Numbered from the stretch's first letter, positions 1 through 8,611 are shown. The stretch is DNA of 42,968 nt from Nitratireductor sp. (GCA_017854535.1 JAFMHL010000036.1:1-42968); one strand, 5' to 3'. A program made the numbers and translations. Notes: generated by a model from the letters alone, not told the origin.

Positions 1-77
1 GTGCAGTATTTGACAAGGTGACGGAGGTCGGCTCTGGGCCGAGAGTGACGTTCAAGTCTGAAAATCGAAGGTCGTAA
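1..77 (+). CDS. Possible 3' end of a gene cut by the window edge
   Basis: An open frame enters from the left edge (codons begin at base 3) and stops at TAA 75-77. It would encode a short C-terminus ending in VTFKSENRRS. I recognise no family. The frame is short enough to be chance, so this is only a note that a gene may end here. No gene is visible from 78 to 173. Confidence 0.2.
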   Translation, partial: AVFDKVTEVGSGPRVTFKSENRRS

Positions 78-173
78 AAGGGCTCAAAACAGACCTTCAA
101 TACGATCTATTCATATGCCGTTTCCCGTTACCGAGCGGCACTTTGCAATTGTCTATGACATTTCAGGCTTCAT

Positions 174-1160
174 TTACCCCCGCCCTAGTCTTAACCCCGG
201 CGCAGGGCGTTCTGCCATAACTTCGCGGCGGAACTTGAAGAGCGCAGCAGGTCGCCCGCCAGTTGAAAGAGATGTCTTGCCGGTTGGCTCTACAAGTTGA
301 TTGCTTTCGACCAAACGTCGGAAATTTTGCTTGTGCACCGTGCGCCCCATGATGCTTTCAACAGTTTGCTGTAGTGCCAGCAATGTAAATTCATCCGGCA
401 ACATTTCAAAAATCACCGGGCGGTATTTGAGCTTCGAACGCAGACGCGCCAATGCCGTTGCCAAAATTCGGCGATGATCGTTGAGCATTTGTGTGCCAAG
501 CGAATGGGTGAGATTGGTGGAAGCTACCCGTTCGTCCGATACAGCTTCCTCGAGCAATCCCGCTGAATACATCAACTCATAGCGATCCAGCACCCGCTCT
601 TCATCCCAATTAATACCTTCAAGCCCAAAAGCAATGCGCACCCGATTTCGATTGCCCTGATCAAGGGTAGCAAGACCAGCTGCAACGGACGTGTTGCCTT
701 TCATGGTCACCCAATCATGGAGTGCGGGCAATATAACGTCATCTAGCACAGCCGGACGTCCCTCGCGCCAGTCTTCCCAAGGCAGGAACAGATAGCAGTT
801 TTTCCACGATGCTCCGGAAGCGGCAAGCTTGGCTGCCTGCTCTTCTTTCCATCGGGTCAAGGCCAGATAGCCAACTGAGACCACATGCGGTCCGCTATCG
901 CCTTCCTGGCGCTGCCGGCCACGATCACCGAATGTGTAAAGCTGCTCCACATAGCCGACTTTCAAAGCGGTTTGCTCTTCCACCCATTGGCGCAGCCCAA
1001 GCTCCATGGTTCTGTGCTGACTGGGGTCAAATGGGCCGAAAGGCAAGGCGTCATGGACAACTGGCCCAGGTCCAGGAATACGCAAGATCGCCGGAGCATT
1101 TTCTACCATGGCAATGATGGCGGCGTTCAGTCCGATTTGAATGCTGCTTTGAGGGCTCAT
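174..1160 (-). CDS. nadQ: NadQ-like transcriptional regulator of NAD biosynthesis (COG4111, Nudix-like plus winged helix)
   Basis: A 328-aa protein. The N-terminal part (about residues 25-130) reads like a Nudix fold: FGPFDPSQHRTMELGLRQW, then the VEQLYTFGDRGRQ segment typical of NrtR-type proteins. The catalytic Nudix box (GxxxxxExxxxxxxREUxEE) is degenerate, which suits ligand sensing rather than hydrolysis. The C-terminal third (about 235-315; LALQQTVESIMGRT, FRRLVESNQLV, STGGRPAALFKF) matches the winged-helix domain of this group. Family knowledge: COG4111/NadQ proteins of alphaproteobacteria control de novo NAD synthesis genes (nadABC); no such gene is in this window. The ATG overlaps the stop of the upstream HD gene (ATGA at 1157-1160), so the two are probably co-translated. 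The regulatory role is inferred from family. Confidence 0.7.
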   Translation of the reverse strand: MSPQSSIQIGLNAAIIAMVENAPAILRIPGPGPVVHDALPFGPFDPSQHRTMELGLRQWVEEQTALKVGYVEQLYTFGDRGRQRQEGDSGPHVVSVGYLALTRWKEEQAAKLAASGASWKNCYLFLPWEDWREGRPAVLDDVILPALHDWVTMKGNTSVAAGLATLDQGNRNRVRIAFGLEGINWDEERVLDRYELMYSAGLLEEAVSDERVASTNLTHSLGTQMLNDHRRILATALARLRSKLKYRPVIFEMLPDEFTLLALQQTVESIMGRTVHKQNFRRLVESNQLVEPTGKTSLSTGGRPAALFKFRREVMAERPAPGLRLGRG

Positions 1161-1789
1161 CTGCGGCTTCCCTTTGCCGAGCGGTTATTCATCTGGCTTT
1201 CGAGTTTTTGAAACCGTTTCAGGAATTCCCGTTCAGCAATTTTTGCTGGCATAGGCGCGAGGGGCAACCCATCTGGAGAAATACCTTGAGGTCTGCCAAA
1301 ATATTTTTGCGCTTCCGCTGCGCTAAATCCGGCGAGAAAAGTAGCTTCATAAAAAGCGGCGATCGTATCAGCTTTTTTGACAGCTTTTTTCAATCGCGCA
1401 GGGACACTGACAGGCAACGAAAAACGCAGATGTATCGCCTCAAGAAGTCTGTTTTCGACAGATTTATAATCGCCACCCACAACAGCCTTGAACGGAGAAA
1501 TCATATCGCCTACCACATATTCAGGGGCGTCATGTAACAGGCAAATCATCTGATCGGATGGGCTCAACGCTTCGTCTAGCCTAGTATGGATATCCAAAAC
1601 CAACAAAGAATGTTGCGCAACGCTGAAGGCGAATTCACCTTTGGTTTGACCATTCCAGCGCGCGACCCGCGATAAGCCTTGGGCAATGTCCTCAATTTCA
1701 ACGTCAAGCGGCGAGGGCTCCAACAAATCCAATCTGCGGCCAGATAACATTCTTTGCCAAGCGCGTTGTGATTTCGTTTTTGCGGTCAT
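1157..1789 (-). CDS. HD-domain hydrolase, YfbR-like phosphohydrolase
   Basis: A 210-aa protein with an HD metal-binding signature: His in FSVAQHSLLV (about residue 62), the HD pair in ICLLHDAPEYVVGDM (about 87), and a later Asp in KKADTIAAFYEA (about 140). This arrangement resembles the YfbR-type 5'-nucleotidase/HD phosphohydrolase group. The substrate cannot be read from sequence, but a nucleotide monophosphate is the family expectation. It is the first gene of a two-gene unit with the NadQ-like regulator, joined by a 4-base start/stop overlap, which hints at a nucleotide or NAD-related role (inference). The C-terminus is basic (NNRSAKGSRR). Confidence 0.75.
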   Translation of the reverse strand: MTAKTKSQRAWQRMLSGRRLDLLEPSPLDVEIEDIAQGLSRVARWNGQTKGEFAFSVAQHSLLVLDIHTRLDEALSPSDQMICLLHDAPEYVVGDMISPFKAVVGGDYKSVENRLLEAIHLRFSLPVSVPARLKKAVKKADTIAAFYEATFLAGFSAAEAQKYFGRPQGISPDGLPLAPMPAKIAEREFLKRFQKLESQMNNRSAKGSRR

Positions 1790-1922
1790 CGTTCCAACGG
1801 ATAAGATATTGAAGTTCCTTTAGCGACCGAAGCGGATATGAACGGCGGTCTTATAAATAAGTCTATGGCCTTACCACGGTCAGGGATCAAGTCATCAAAG
1901 GAAAAAATGCAATTTTCGATTT

Positions 1923-2783
1923 TTAGACTTTGCTTTGTGGCCAATCGAATTTGCACCAAGGCTGAATTTTTAAGGTGACCGGAGCGCTTCCCGCCAAAGC
2001 CGTCCTTTCGGCACCATCGCCTTCAACACGGTCTATACGGATCATTGCAAGACCATTGCTTCCCGAAACACTGGTAATTTCGCCACATGATTTGCCATTG
2101 GACAAAATCTCGGTGCCTTGAGCAGGTAGTGCGGTCTCGCTGGAAACCTGAACAACGCGCTTACGGGCTGTTCCGCGATGTTGCATGCGCGAAACGACTT
2201 CCTGCCCAACATAACACCCCTTGGAAAAGTCTACGCCTTTGAATTGATCCATCAAGCAGTCATGGGGAAAAGCACTACCAAAAGCATAATCAAATCCGCC
2301 CTCTGGCATGCCAAGAGCTATGCGATGAGCGTGCCAATCATCCATCGTCTTGGCGATGATATCGTCAGGCGCTTTTCGAATATATGCCCGCATTCCCATA
2401 TCGGCGAGCCGCGGATCAGTTACGATCAAACCATCAGCCAAAGGAGGCTTTTCGCCCTTTCCCCAAATTGCAAAAACGCTGGTGCGTTCATCCATCGGCT
2501 CAATGTCAATCTTTGCTCGTAAGCGGTAAAACATCAAACGGCGCATCAAATCTTCTGCCATGGATTTTTCAACATCCAGGATGATTCCGTTTGTGGAGAC
2601 GACCACAAAAAAATCAAAGAGAATTTTTCCTTGAGGGGATAGCAGGGCGCCAAACGTCGCTTCACCAATCTTGAGATGTGCGATATCGCAGGTCAGCAAA
2701 CCTTGCAAAAATGCAGATGCCTCGTCTCCGCCTACATGGACTAGAACTCTGTTAGTTAGTTTTGTGAGATTGTAATTGGCCAT
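1923..2783 (-). CDS. ygfZ: Folate-binding protein YgfZ (GcvT-like, Fe-S cluster maintenance)
   Basis: A 286-aa protein of the usual length for alphaproteobacterial YgfZ. The diagnostic motif is KGCYVGQEVVSRMQHRGTA (about residues 190-208), containing the conserved Cys of the K-G-C-Y-x-G-Q-E signature. The N-terminus (VLVHVGGDEASAFLQGLLTCDI) matches the folate-binding GcvT-like fold. Family knowledge: YgfZ is a cytosolic tetrahydrofolate-binding protein that helps assemble or repair certain Fe-S enzymes such as MiaB. It is transcribed alone, with about 90 bp to the next minus-strand gene. The start ATG encodes MANYNLTKLTNRVL. Confidence 0.9.
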   Translation of the reverse strand: MANYNLTKLTNRVLVHVGGDEASAFLQGLLTCDIAHLKIGEATFGALLSPQGKILFDFFVVVSTNGIILDVEKSMAEDLMRRLMFYRLRAKIDIEPMDERTSVFAIWGKGEKPPLADGLIVTDPRLADMGMRAYIRKAPDDIIAKTMDDWHAHRIALGMPEGGFDYAFGSAFPHDCLMDQFKGVDFSKGCYVGQEVVSRMQHRGTARKRVVQVSSETALPAQGTEILSNGKSCGEITSVSGSNGLAMIRIDRVEGDGAERTALAGSAPVTLKIQPWCKFDWPQSKV

Positions 2784-2874
2784 GGAATGGAGATATGTTC
2801 ATTGTGGGAAAAATCAATCGAATAATGATATGGAACGAGTATTACTTACATTCCGATCAAATTCGAAATTTTAC

Positions 2875-3555
2875 CTAATCACCTGCAACAAAAAACCGCC
2901 AGCGCCCTTGGGCTGTAATGCCGATGCGGTAGAAGATATAGTTTCCAAACGTCTCCATCTCTTCAAAATCGCCGTAGGTGATGATCCTGAACAAATCCAC
3001 CCGTTGCGCAGGTGTTAGTTTTTCTGATGGGTAGGCGTAAAAGTATGGCCAGACATACATTTCATCATCGTTGCCGGGGTTTAGCTTGACCAGTGGCGCT
3101 TCCAGAATTTCTGACATAATTGCCAGGATTTCTTGCCCTTGCGAATCGCCTGAAAGCGATCTCAGAAAGTCGATAGGATCCTCGTCAAAGCCACCTAGTG
3201 ACAGCATTGTCACGTCATCGCCAGATCCGATATATGGACGCAATTTCTCAACATCGCCTGTTTTGGCAGCCTCAAGAATCAAGTCGCGCATCTTTTTGAC
3301 GGAAAAAGGGATTGTCGAAAGGTCCGTAATGATATCGGGTGGATTGTTGGCACTTATCTCGCCATCAGTTGGCTTGGCAGGTGAGGCGACATTTTCTTCA
3401 ACATCCCCTTCAGTCTGGTCATTTTCAAGCGGTTTGATTTCGTTTGTCTGCGCAGTTTGCACGTTCCACAATGGTGACGCCATGGCCACATTGGTCGCTA
3501 TAGACGCGCTTAAAAAAGCCAAAATGGCGATAACCGAAGAAAAATAAATCCGCAT
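2875..3555 (-). CDS. Secreted hypothetical protein conserved in Rhizobiales style
   Basis: A 226-aa protein with a clear signal peptide: MRIYFSSVIAILAFLSASIA, with likely cleavage after AMA or MAS near residue 27. A low-complexity acidic/Pro/Thr stretch follows (about 35-75), then a folded C-terminal domain (about 80-226) containing AAKTGDVEKLRPYIGSGDD, YVWPYFYAYPSEKLTPAQRV and a C-terminus IGITAQGRWRFFVAGD. The DVEKLRPYI segment loosely resembles a single ankyrin-type helix pair, but I see no repeat array. I do not recognise a named family. It is probably periplasmic and stands alone between ygfZ and a small hypothetical gene. Confidence 0.75.
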   Translation of the reverse strand: MRIYFSSVIAILAFLSASIATNVAMASPLWNVQTAQTNEIKPLENDQTEGDVEENVASPAKPTDGEISANNPPDIITDLSTIPFSVKKMRDLILEAAKTGDVEKLRPYIGSGDDVTMLSLGGFDEDPIDFLRSLSGDSQGQEILAIMSEILEAPLVKLNPGNDDEMYVWPYFYAYPSEKLTPAQRVDLFRIITYGDFEEMETFGNYIFYRIGITAQGRWRFFVAGD

Positions 3556-3727
3556 CCAAATTCCCGTATAATGTGAGTGCAGTTAAATCCCACGATACGT
3601 TGTTCGCACATTAACCGCCGAGCCTCGTTGCCGACAATCCACATATGCTACGCTAGTTCACGCCAAAGTCAAAAAACTAACAGGGTGAAATCAGCAGATA
3701 ACAGGAATTTTACCGGATCTAGGCAGC

Positions 3728-4012
3728 TCAATTCAATATCTTGTTGGGAAGGAATTCGCCATGCAAGTCCAACTCAGTAACCTCGGCAATCAAACTGCCT
3801 GTTGCTTCCTGGCCTTGTGAAAAACTTATCTGCTCTAGCGCGCCAATAATCAGCTCTTTGGCGATGATCTCAACGTCGATACCATCCAGCAAACCAGCTT
3901 CCCAAGCGTTCAGAAAATGCTCACGGGCGACCAGTTTCTTCTCATCAAGTATTTGCTGATCGAGTGTGTCGAGTTGCGTGTGATCCATTAATGCCAGTCC
4001 CGCTAATTCCAT
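3728..4012 (-). CDS. Small conserved hypothetical protein, 94 aa
   Basis: A 94-aa acidic, largely helical protein without signal peptide or membrane segment. Residues about 25-65 (LVAREHFLNAWEAGLLDGID then VEIIAKELIIGALEQI) look like two amphipathic helices. I do not recognise a named family. The start ATG gives MELAGLALMDHTQLDTLDQQ; the internal Met at residue 9 is an alternative start. It is flanked by about 95 bp and 170 bp without genes, so it is probably transcribed alone. Coding-like composition and absence of a better frame support it. Confidence 0.6.
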   Translation of the reverse strand: MELAGLALMDHTQLDTLDQQILDEKKLVAREHFLNAWEAGLLDGIDVEIIAKELIIGALEQISFSQGQEATGSLIAEVTELDLHGEFLPNKILN

Positions 4013-4107
4013 ACAACTTTACCCAATGTGATTAATGCATCGGGTAGTCTTCGTGAAATATTACTAACTGCTTTTGATTCGATTTGCAGGCAATTCCCGT
4101 TTTTTGG

Positions 4108-4626
4108 TTAACGTCCAAACCGATTGGGAATCTGAGCGGTTAATCGCATGGCTTGCTGTAAAAACTGATTGGCCGATTCAACCGCTGGCTTGGTGCATTC
4201 GCGATAAATCTCGGAATATCCCCGAAAGCCACGATTAAAATTTGCGATTAATTGAGCTTTGCGTTGGTCGTTTGGCGCTTCTGCAACGATCAGACGTTCC
4301 ATTTCCTCGCGCCAGGTTTGGCCTTCGTCCTCACCACATAGATTGCGTAAGTAGTGCAGGGCACCCAGCGCCTCAGCAAGACGCAACATTAGGCTTTCAT
4401 AGGCTGGGGGAAGCGTGCGCAATTCTGGTCGTAATTCTTTTGGCTCTTCAACCGCCTCAGTTTGCTCACCTTCTGTAGTCGTTGGTGTTTCTTGGGCAAA
4501 CGCAAATGAAGATTGATTGAAGATCATATTTAGCGCCAGAAACAAAGCGAAAAATTGCCGAGTAAAACGCCAAAGCTTGGCGTTAGGCAAAATTGAAGGT
4601 TTATTTTGTTGGATCAATTTTGCCAT
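4108..4626 (-). CDS. TIGR02301-family secreted protein
   Basis: The C-terminal ~110 residues match the TIGR02301 group of alphaproteobacterial exported proteins: LPPAYESLMLRLAEALGALH, then LCGEDEGQTWREEMERLI, then FNRGFRGYSEIYRECTKPA. The paired Cys residues are typical. The frame is open back to 4731, but I prefer the Met at 4626 (MAKLIQQNKPSIL), because a signal-like hydrophobic stretch (FFALFLALNMIFNQSSFAFA) then lies near the N-terminus with cleavage before QETPTTTEG. The longer start would put 35 unusual residues before it. An acidic linker separates the signal and the domain. Function is unknown; periplasmic location is inferred. Confidence 0.75.
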   Translation of the reverse strand: MAKLIQQNKPSILPNAKLWRFTRQFFALFLALNMIFNQSSFAFAQETPTTTEGEQTEAVEEPKELRPELRTLPPAYESLMLRLAEALGALHYLRNLCGEDEGQTWREEMERLIVAEAPNDQRKAQLIANFNRGFRGYSEIYRECTKPAVESANQFLQQAMRLTAQIPNRFGR

Positions 4627-4758
4627 AAACGGGAGCAACCATCTTGCATGAGTAACGGGTTCCAGACCCAAAGAAGAAACATTCTCGCAACAGCTTTTGG
4701 CGTGCTTCTTGGACAAAATCAAGACTAGCATAATCTTCTTATCAGCAGAGCAAGCTGA

Positions 4759-5748
4759 CTATTGCTGAATATTGATCTCAGGATGGAAGGCATAGGCAAC
4801 AAACGCAAAGGTAAGATCATGAACTGCATCTGCTTCTTTGCCCTCGATAATCTCCGTTACAACCAGATTGCCAAGGTCACGGCCTTCGCTGATATTAGCT
4901 GTTTCCAAGGCGGAGGCGCGCCCTGCGGTCCATCTCAGCGTGAAACCATCCTCCATCATTTCCCCAGCGCTCACAATTTTACTCAGGGCAATCACACGCT
5001 TTGCTTCCCCATCACGACGCAGCACAACCACATAGGCCATCGGGGAAATGCCATCAGGCATTGCGCCGGAGTAAAATGGATAGGGCGCATCCCTTAAATC
5101 ATAATCCACATAGGGATTGCGGCCGTATTGGCGCAAACTTGGATCATTTGGAACCAATACTTTGCCCTCAGGAAAACGCGTTTTGAAGCTTGCGAAACTC
5201 TCTAAACGCGAGGGTGCGATTTTCATCTTCTTACCAGTTTTCACACCGATTACGGCCTCACCTGAAAATTGTTGCCACCAGCTTTCGCTTTGGCGATCAT
5301 ACATCAGAAGATCAGAATTTCGCAGCCTGCCCGTTGTACCAAAATCTAGCTTCTCGCCATCCAGCATGCCGTCAAATACAATGGCTGCATTGCAGAGTGG
5401 ACAATAAGTCACCGCGAACGGATGACCGCCCACAACATCATTAGCAATCTCATGCCACATCAAAACAGACAGCGGATAGGCTTTCGCCTCGCCATTATGC
5501 GAAAATCCGATAACAGGTTCATTCCCGCCATGCGTTGCTTCTGGAATTGAAACAAATTTCGGATCATCAATGGCCGGGATGCCATCTTTTTGAGGGCCGC
5601 CGGATTGAACTTCTACCATCGGAATATTGTGTATGGAAAAATCAGTTTTCCAGTTTTCATAACCGGCCGGGTTGGGATCAGCCATGCTGGTTGTGGTAAC
5701 CAAAAAAGAAGCACAAACAAACGTTAAAACTTTGAATAATATTTTCAT
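4759..5748 (-). CDS. DUF3179 domain-containing exported protein
   Basis: A 329-aa protein with signal peptide MKILFKVLTFVCASFLVTTT (cleavage near SMA/DPN). The rest is a DUF3179 domain: VIGFSHNGEAKAYPLSVLMW, HEIANDVVGGHPFAVTYCPL with the conserved CPLCNAA motif, then RLRNSDLLMYDRQSESWWQQ. Family knowledge: DUF3179 proteins are exported and conserved, but their biochemical role is not established. The CPLC motif looks like a CxxC metal or redox site. It is probably periplasmic. The gene starts 28 bp downstream of the upstream TIGR02301 frame's longest start, but on the same strand and upstream of it in transcription, so the two may be co-transcribed. Confidence 0.9.
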   Translation of the reverse strand: MKILFKVLTFVCASFLVTTTSMADPNPAGYENWKTDFSIHNIPMVEVQSGGPQKDGIPAIDDPKFVSIPEATHGGNEPVIGFSHNGEAKAYPLSVLMWHEIANDVVGGHPFAVTYCPLCNAAIVFDGMLDGEKLDFGTTGRLRNSDLLMYDRQSESWWQQFSGEAVIGVKTGKKMKIAPSRLESFASFKTRFPEGKVLVPNDPSLRQYGRNPYVDYDLRDAPYPFYSGAMPDGISPMAYVVVLRRDGEAKRVIALSKIVSAGEMMEDGFTLRWTAGRASALETANISEGRDLGNLVVTEIIEGKEADAVHDLTFAFVAYAFHPEINIQQ

Positions 5749-5834
5749 GGCCTTCTCCCGTTCATAGAGAAAGTGTTACAGTTTTTTGTGGCACTCGCCA
5801 GTTTTGGTCGATCATATTTGAGTGATCAAAACGG

Positions 5835-6287
5835 TCAGGGCTTTAGATATTCGCGGATAAGCGCTTCAGCGTTTCGTGTGAATTCATATCGGTTTAGTTC
5901 GTCAAGCCGCACCCAGCGCGCTTCTTCCGCATCATCGCCTGCCTTTAATTCGCCTTCTGCTTGGGTGCAAAGGAAAACAGCCAACACATAATGGCTAACG
6001 GCATTTCCCTCATCATCAAAGCGCATGGGCTCGAGAAGTGATAGAAAGCTTGCGCTTGCCCCGATTAGCCCGGTTTCTTCTGCCAATTCGCGCAGGGCTG
6101 CTTGCTCCAGTGTTTCGCCAAACTCTTGCGAGCCTCCAGGCAATGCCCAAAGACCTTTTGACGGCTCTTTGCCCCGTTTGACAATCAGCGCACGATTATC
6201 CTGAACAACTAAAATCGACGCGCCAGTTACGGGCTTTCGCGCAGCCATTCGGCTGGTGACGCTTGAAGTTGGGTCTGAATTGTTCAT
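5835..6287 (-). CDS. Nudix hydrolase
   Basis: A 150-aa single-domain Nudix protein. The Nudix box is complete: GGSQEFGETLEQAALRELAE followed by ETGL (GxxxxxExxxxxxxREUxEExGU, about residues 51-73), so it should be catalytically competent with Mg2+. The C-terminal part (EEARWVRLDELNRYEFTRNA) is typical of ADP-ribose or small nucleotide pyrophosphatases. The substrate is not predictable. The start ATG gives MNNSDPTSSVTSRMAARKPV; MAARKPVTG is an alternative start 13 residues in. It is divergent from the SRAP gene at 6408. Confidence 0.9.
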   Translation of the reverse strand: MNNSDPTSSVTSRMAARKPVTGASILVVQDNRALIVKRGKEPSKGLWALPGGSQEFGETLEQAALRELAEETGLIGASASFLSLLEPMRFDDEGNAVSHYVLAVFLCTQAEGELKAGDDAEEARWVRLDELNRYEFTRNAEALIREYLKP

Positions 6288-6407
6288 TGGATAAACACTA
6301 TTTTTGCTGAACTGATTGCTAATTTCTCAATCCTTTTCATTGCCTTCGTCTGCTTGCAAGGGCAAACTTGATACAAGCAAGAACAATGACAGTATGAGTT
6401 AAAGTGA

Positions 6408-7175
6408 ATGTGCGGAAGATTTGCGTTAACAGCAACACCTGAAGAAGTGGCCGAATTATTCGAGTTGGATGACATCGAGCAGTTTCCCCCACGCTATAAT
6501 ATCGCACCAACCCAGCCCGTGATGATGGTTGTAAATGGTCCCAATGGCGCAAGAACCACCCAATTGGTGCGCTGGGGCTTGGTTCCTTCTTGGGTGAAAG
6601 AACCTGAAAATTTCACCTTGCTGATCAATGCCCGCTCGGAAACAGCCATTGAAAAACCAAGCTTTCGAAACCCAATGCGCCATCGTAGAACATTGCTGCC
6701 TGTGTCCGGCTTTTACGAATGGCATCGTCCCGCCGACAAAACACTGCCTAAGCAAGCTTATTGGATAAAGCCAAAACGCTCAGATGGGGCTTTTGCATTT
6801 GCCGCATTGATGGATACCTGGGCCAGTGCGAACGGCAGCGAGATCGACTCTGGGTGTATTTTGACGACGCAGGCCAATACCACATTCGCAAAAATTCATC
6901 ATCGCCTGCCAGTTGTCATACAGCCAGATGATTATGAGCGATGGCTCGATTGTCGAAATTATGAACCGCGCGATATGCTTGATTTAATGAAGCCGGTGGA
7001 TGAGGATTTCTTCGAGGTTATCCCGATCAGTGATCAGGTAAACAAGGTTGCCAATATAGGCCCTGAAATCCAGCAGCGGGTTGAGTTAACTGCCCATTCA
7101 GTAAAAACGGACCCCAAGGAAAAATCGATAAAGGCAAACTCAAAAACTGATCCTGACCAATTCAAGCTGTTTTAA
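6408..7175 (+). CDS. yedK: SOS response-associated peptidase (SRAP/HMCES/YedK)
   Basis: A 255-aa protein starting MCGRFALT, so Cys2 becomes the N-terminal catalytic residue that forms the thiazolidine link to abasic sites in single-stranded DNA. Other conserved family features are present: RYNIAPTQPV, RWGLVPSW, NARSET (Asn/Arg of the active site), SGFYEWHR (Glu) and KIHHRLPVVI (His). Family knowledge: YedK/HMCES protects abasic sites in ssDNA by covalent crosslinking. The C-terminal ~35 residues (KTDPKEKSIKANSKTDPDQF) are a charged tail. It is likely an independent gene, and the LysE-type exporter follows 33 bp later. Confidence 0.92.
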   Translation: MCGRFALTATPEEVAELFELDDIEQFPPRYNIAPTQPVMMVVNGPNGARTTQLVRWGLVPSWVKEPENFTLLINARSETAIEKPSFRNPMRHRRTLLPVSGFYEWHRPADKTLPKQAYWIKPKRSDGAFAFAALMDTWASANGSEIDSGCILTTQANTTFAKIHHRLPVVIQPDDYERWLDCRNYEPRDMLDLMKPVDEDFFEVIPISDQVNKVANIGPEIQQRVELTAHSVKTDPKEKSIKANSKTDPDQFKLF

Positions 7176-7208
7176 ACGCTGGTTCCTTTTTGCAGAGAGT
7201 ATTTTTTA

Positions 7209-7826
7209 ATGTTAACTCCAGCCCTTGCAGGCTTCTTTTTAGGCGGCTCCCTAATAATCGCGATTGGCGCACAAAATGCTTACATCTTGCGCATGGGGCT
7301 GTTGCGCCATCATGTGTTCTGGCTATGCCTGTTTTGCGCGGCATCTGACGGCTTGCTGATTATTGCAGGCGTTGCGGGCCTTGGTGCTTTGGTCAATGCC
7401 ATGCCGTCTCTGCTGCGTTGGTTGGCATTATTCGGTTTTGTGTTTCTGGCTGTCTATGCGTTTCTGGCCGCAAAGCGGGCGCTCTATCCCCATGCCATGA
7501 AAGCTGCAAACGCGGACAAACCATCTCTCGTAAGCGCCTTGGCAATCTGCGCTTCATTCACCTGGCTAAACCCCCATGTCTATTTAGACACAGTTGTTTT
7601 GGTTGGCGCATTTTCAACCCGATACGAAGATACGGCTCGGATAGCCTTCGGCGCTGGCGCCGTCTCCGCGTCATTTATCTGGTTTTTTGGATTGGGATAC
7701 GGTGCGCGTCTGCTGGCGCCTGTATTCGCCAGACCATCAGCTTGGCGAATACTCGACGGGTTGATCGCCTCGTCATGGCGTTGCTTGCAATTCAGTTATT
7801 GCGAACTGCACTGGGCAGTTGATTAG
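7209..7826 (+). pseudogene. LysE/ArgO-type amino-acid exporter with a C-terminal frameshift
   Basis: The first ~187 residues are a normal LysE/ArgO-family membrane exporter: FFLGGSLIIAIGAQNAYILR (the family's GAQN motif), multiple hydrophobic helices, and CASFTWLNPHVYLDTVVLVG (conserved NPxxxLDT). After RILDGLIA the annotated frame ends in an unrelated, polar SSWRCLQFSYCELHWAVD. Shifting frame at about 7770-7772 instead gives VMALLAIQLLRTALGS and a stop at 7820-7822, which is the expected hydrophobic last helix. One missing base (for example one G where TCGGTC became TCGTC) explains both. It is either a sequencing error or a natural mutation that removes the last transmembrane helix. Both frames stop within 4 bases of each other. 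Confidence 0.8.
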
Positions 7827-7978
7827 TCAAGGAAGTAAGCAGGATAAATCTTGCCAATTGTTGTGGTCGTTCCTGTTGATGCGCTTGCTGTGATGGCAGC
7901 AACAACCGCCTTAAGACCCAAAGGTTTGTAGTGGCGCGACAAGCAAGGAACTGATGAGGTTTTTCGTGTTTTAGACAT
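7823..7978 (-). CDS. Small basic hypothetical protein, 51 aa
   Basis: Reading from the ATG at 7978 gives a 51-aa protein beginning MSKTRKTSSVPCLSRHYKPL, with an Ala/Thr-rich middle (VVAAITASASTGTTTT) and C-terminus IGKIYPAYFLD. The basic N-terminus and the CLSRHYKPLG segment look like a genuine small conserved protein, but I cannot name a family. The frame is open 11 codons further upstream. Its stop overlaps the stop of the convergent exporter gene. The ribosome-binding site is weak, so the call rests on protein-like character alone. Confidence 0.4.
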   Translation of the reverse strand: MSKTRKTSSVPCLSRHYKPLGLKAVVAAITASASTGTTTTIGKIYPAYFLD

Positions 7979-8416
7979 GTTTTTAATCCGTTTGTTGGGG
8001 CTGGCAGCCAAATGCTGGTTGAATGTGGTGGAAATGTGAATTTTGATGCGAATTTTTCTTAAAACTCGAAAACTCTGACCGGCACCATTGCCCTAGGCAG
8101 ATAGGGTTAGCAAAGGGTGAAGAACTTGCGGTCGTAACCAACCAATCGCAGTTTGTTGAAGTCTGGTAAAGGCTCGGGGCCATAATCTGATTGACGTTAC
8201 CCGTGCTTTCCACCATAAAACCTACATGAAAACCCAAATAACAACAGTTTCAATCATTTGTTGCGGCATTATTTGCGCTTAATTGCGCTTGGCCGGGTTT
8301 TTGTGAAATTTCCAAATTGATTTCTAAAAAATGTGGCCTTTGCAGCTGCCCGTTTGCAGGATTTTTCTGTTAACTGGCATACAAGCCAAAAAAAGCCGCC
8401 TGATTCGACGGAAATA
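7979..8416. other. 438 bp without a convincing gene
   Basis: Short frames on both strands here have no protein-like features. The stretch probably carries the promoter region for cysS and for the small minus-strand gene. I see no tRNA, no riboswitch I can name, and no strong terminator. Confidence 0.5.
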
Positions 8417-8611
8417 ATGACTATGAGCCAAAAACCAGACCTCAAATTTTACAACACGCTGACACGGACCAAAGAGGCGTTTACGCCGATAAACGATAAG
8501 AACGTGCGCACGTATGTATGCGGGCCGCACTTCTGCAGTCCGAAAAGTGGGAACCGGTTTTCGGATCAACTGCAGAACAAAAATTCGGGAGGCCCCCTAT
8601 GGCTGAATTGA
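8417..8611 (+). pseudogene. Remnant cysS 5' end, now a 64-codon leader ORF
   Basis: ATG 8417 (second ATG at 8423) opens a frame starting [20 protein letters not shown], the N-terminus of a cysteinyl-tRNA synthetase. The 90 nt at 8438-8527 align without gaps to 8605-8694 of the working cysS with 9 mismatches, several of them synonymous. The frame is homologous through YVCGP, then runs through the palindrome at 8531-8577 and stops at 8609-8611, 13 bases inside cysS in another frame. As a gene it is dead: it keeps about 30 codons of synthetase. It may still be translated and influence cysS initiation. Confidence 0.8.
8531..8577. repeat. Rhizobial-type extragenic palindrome
   Basis: Nested inverted repeats: outer TTCTGCAG (8531-8538) with CTGCAGAA (8570-8577), inner TCCGAAAA (8539-8546) with TTTTCGGA (8558-8565), loop GTGGGAACCGG. 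The core is the sequence I recall as a very common extragenic palindrome in Rhizobium, Brucella and Mesorhizobium relatives; that resemblance is from memory and needs a search. It sits exactly between the two copies of the cysS 5' end. Confidence 0.8.

Noticed and set aside
8518-8598. In-frame N-terminal extension of cysS
   Set aside because: It translates the palindrome and spacer; the homologous N-terminus and the good ribosome-binding site belong to ATG 8599.
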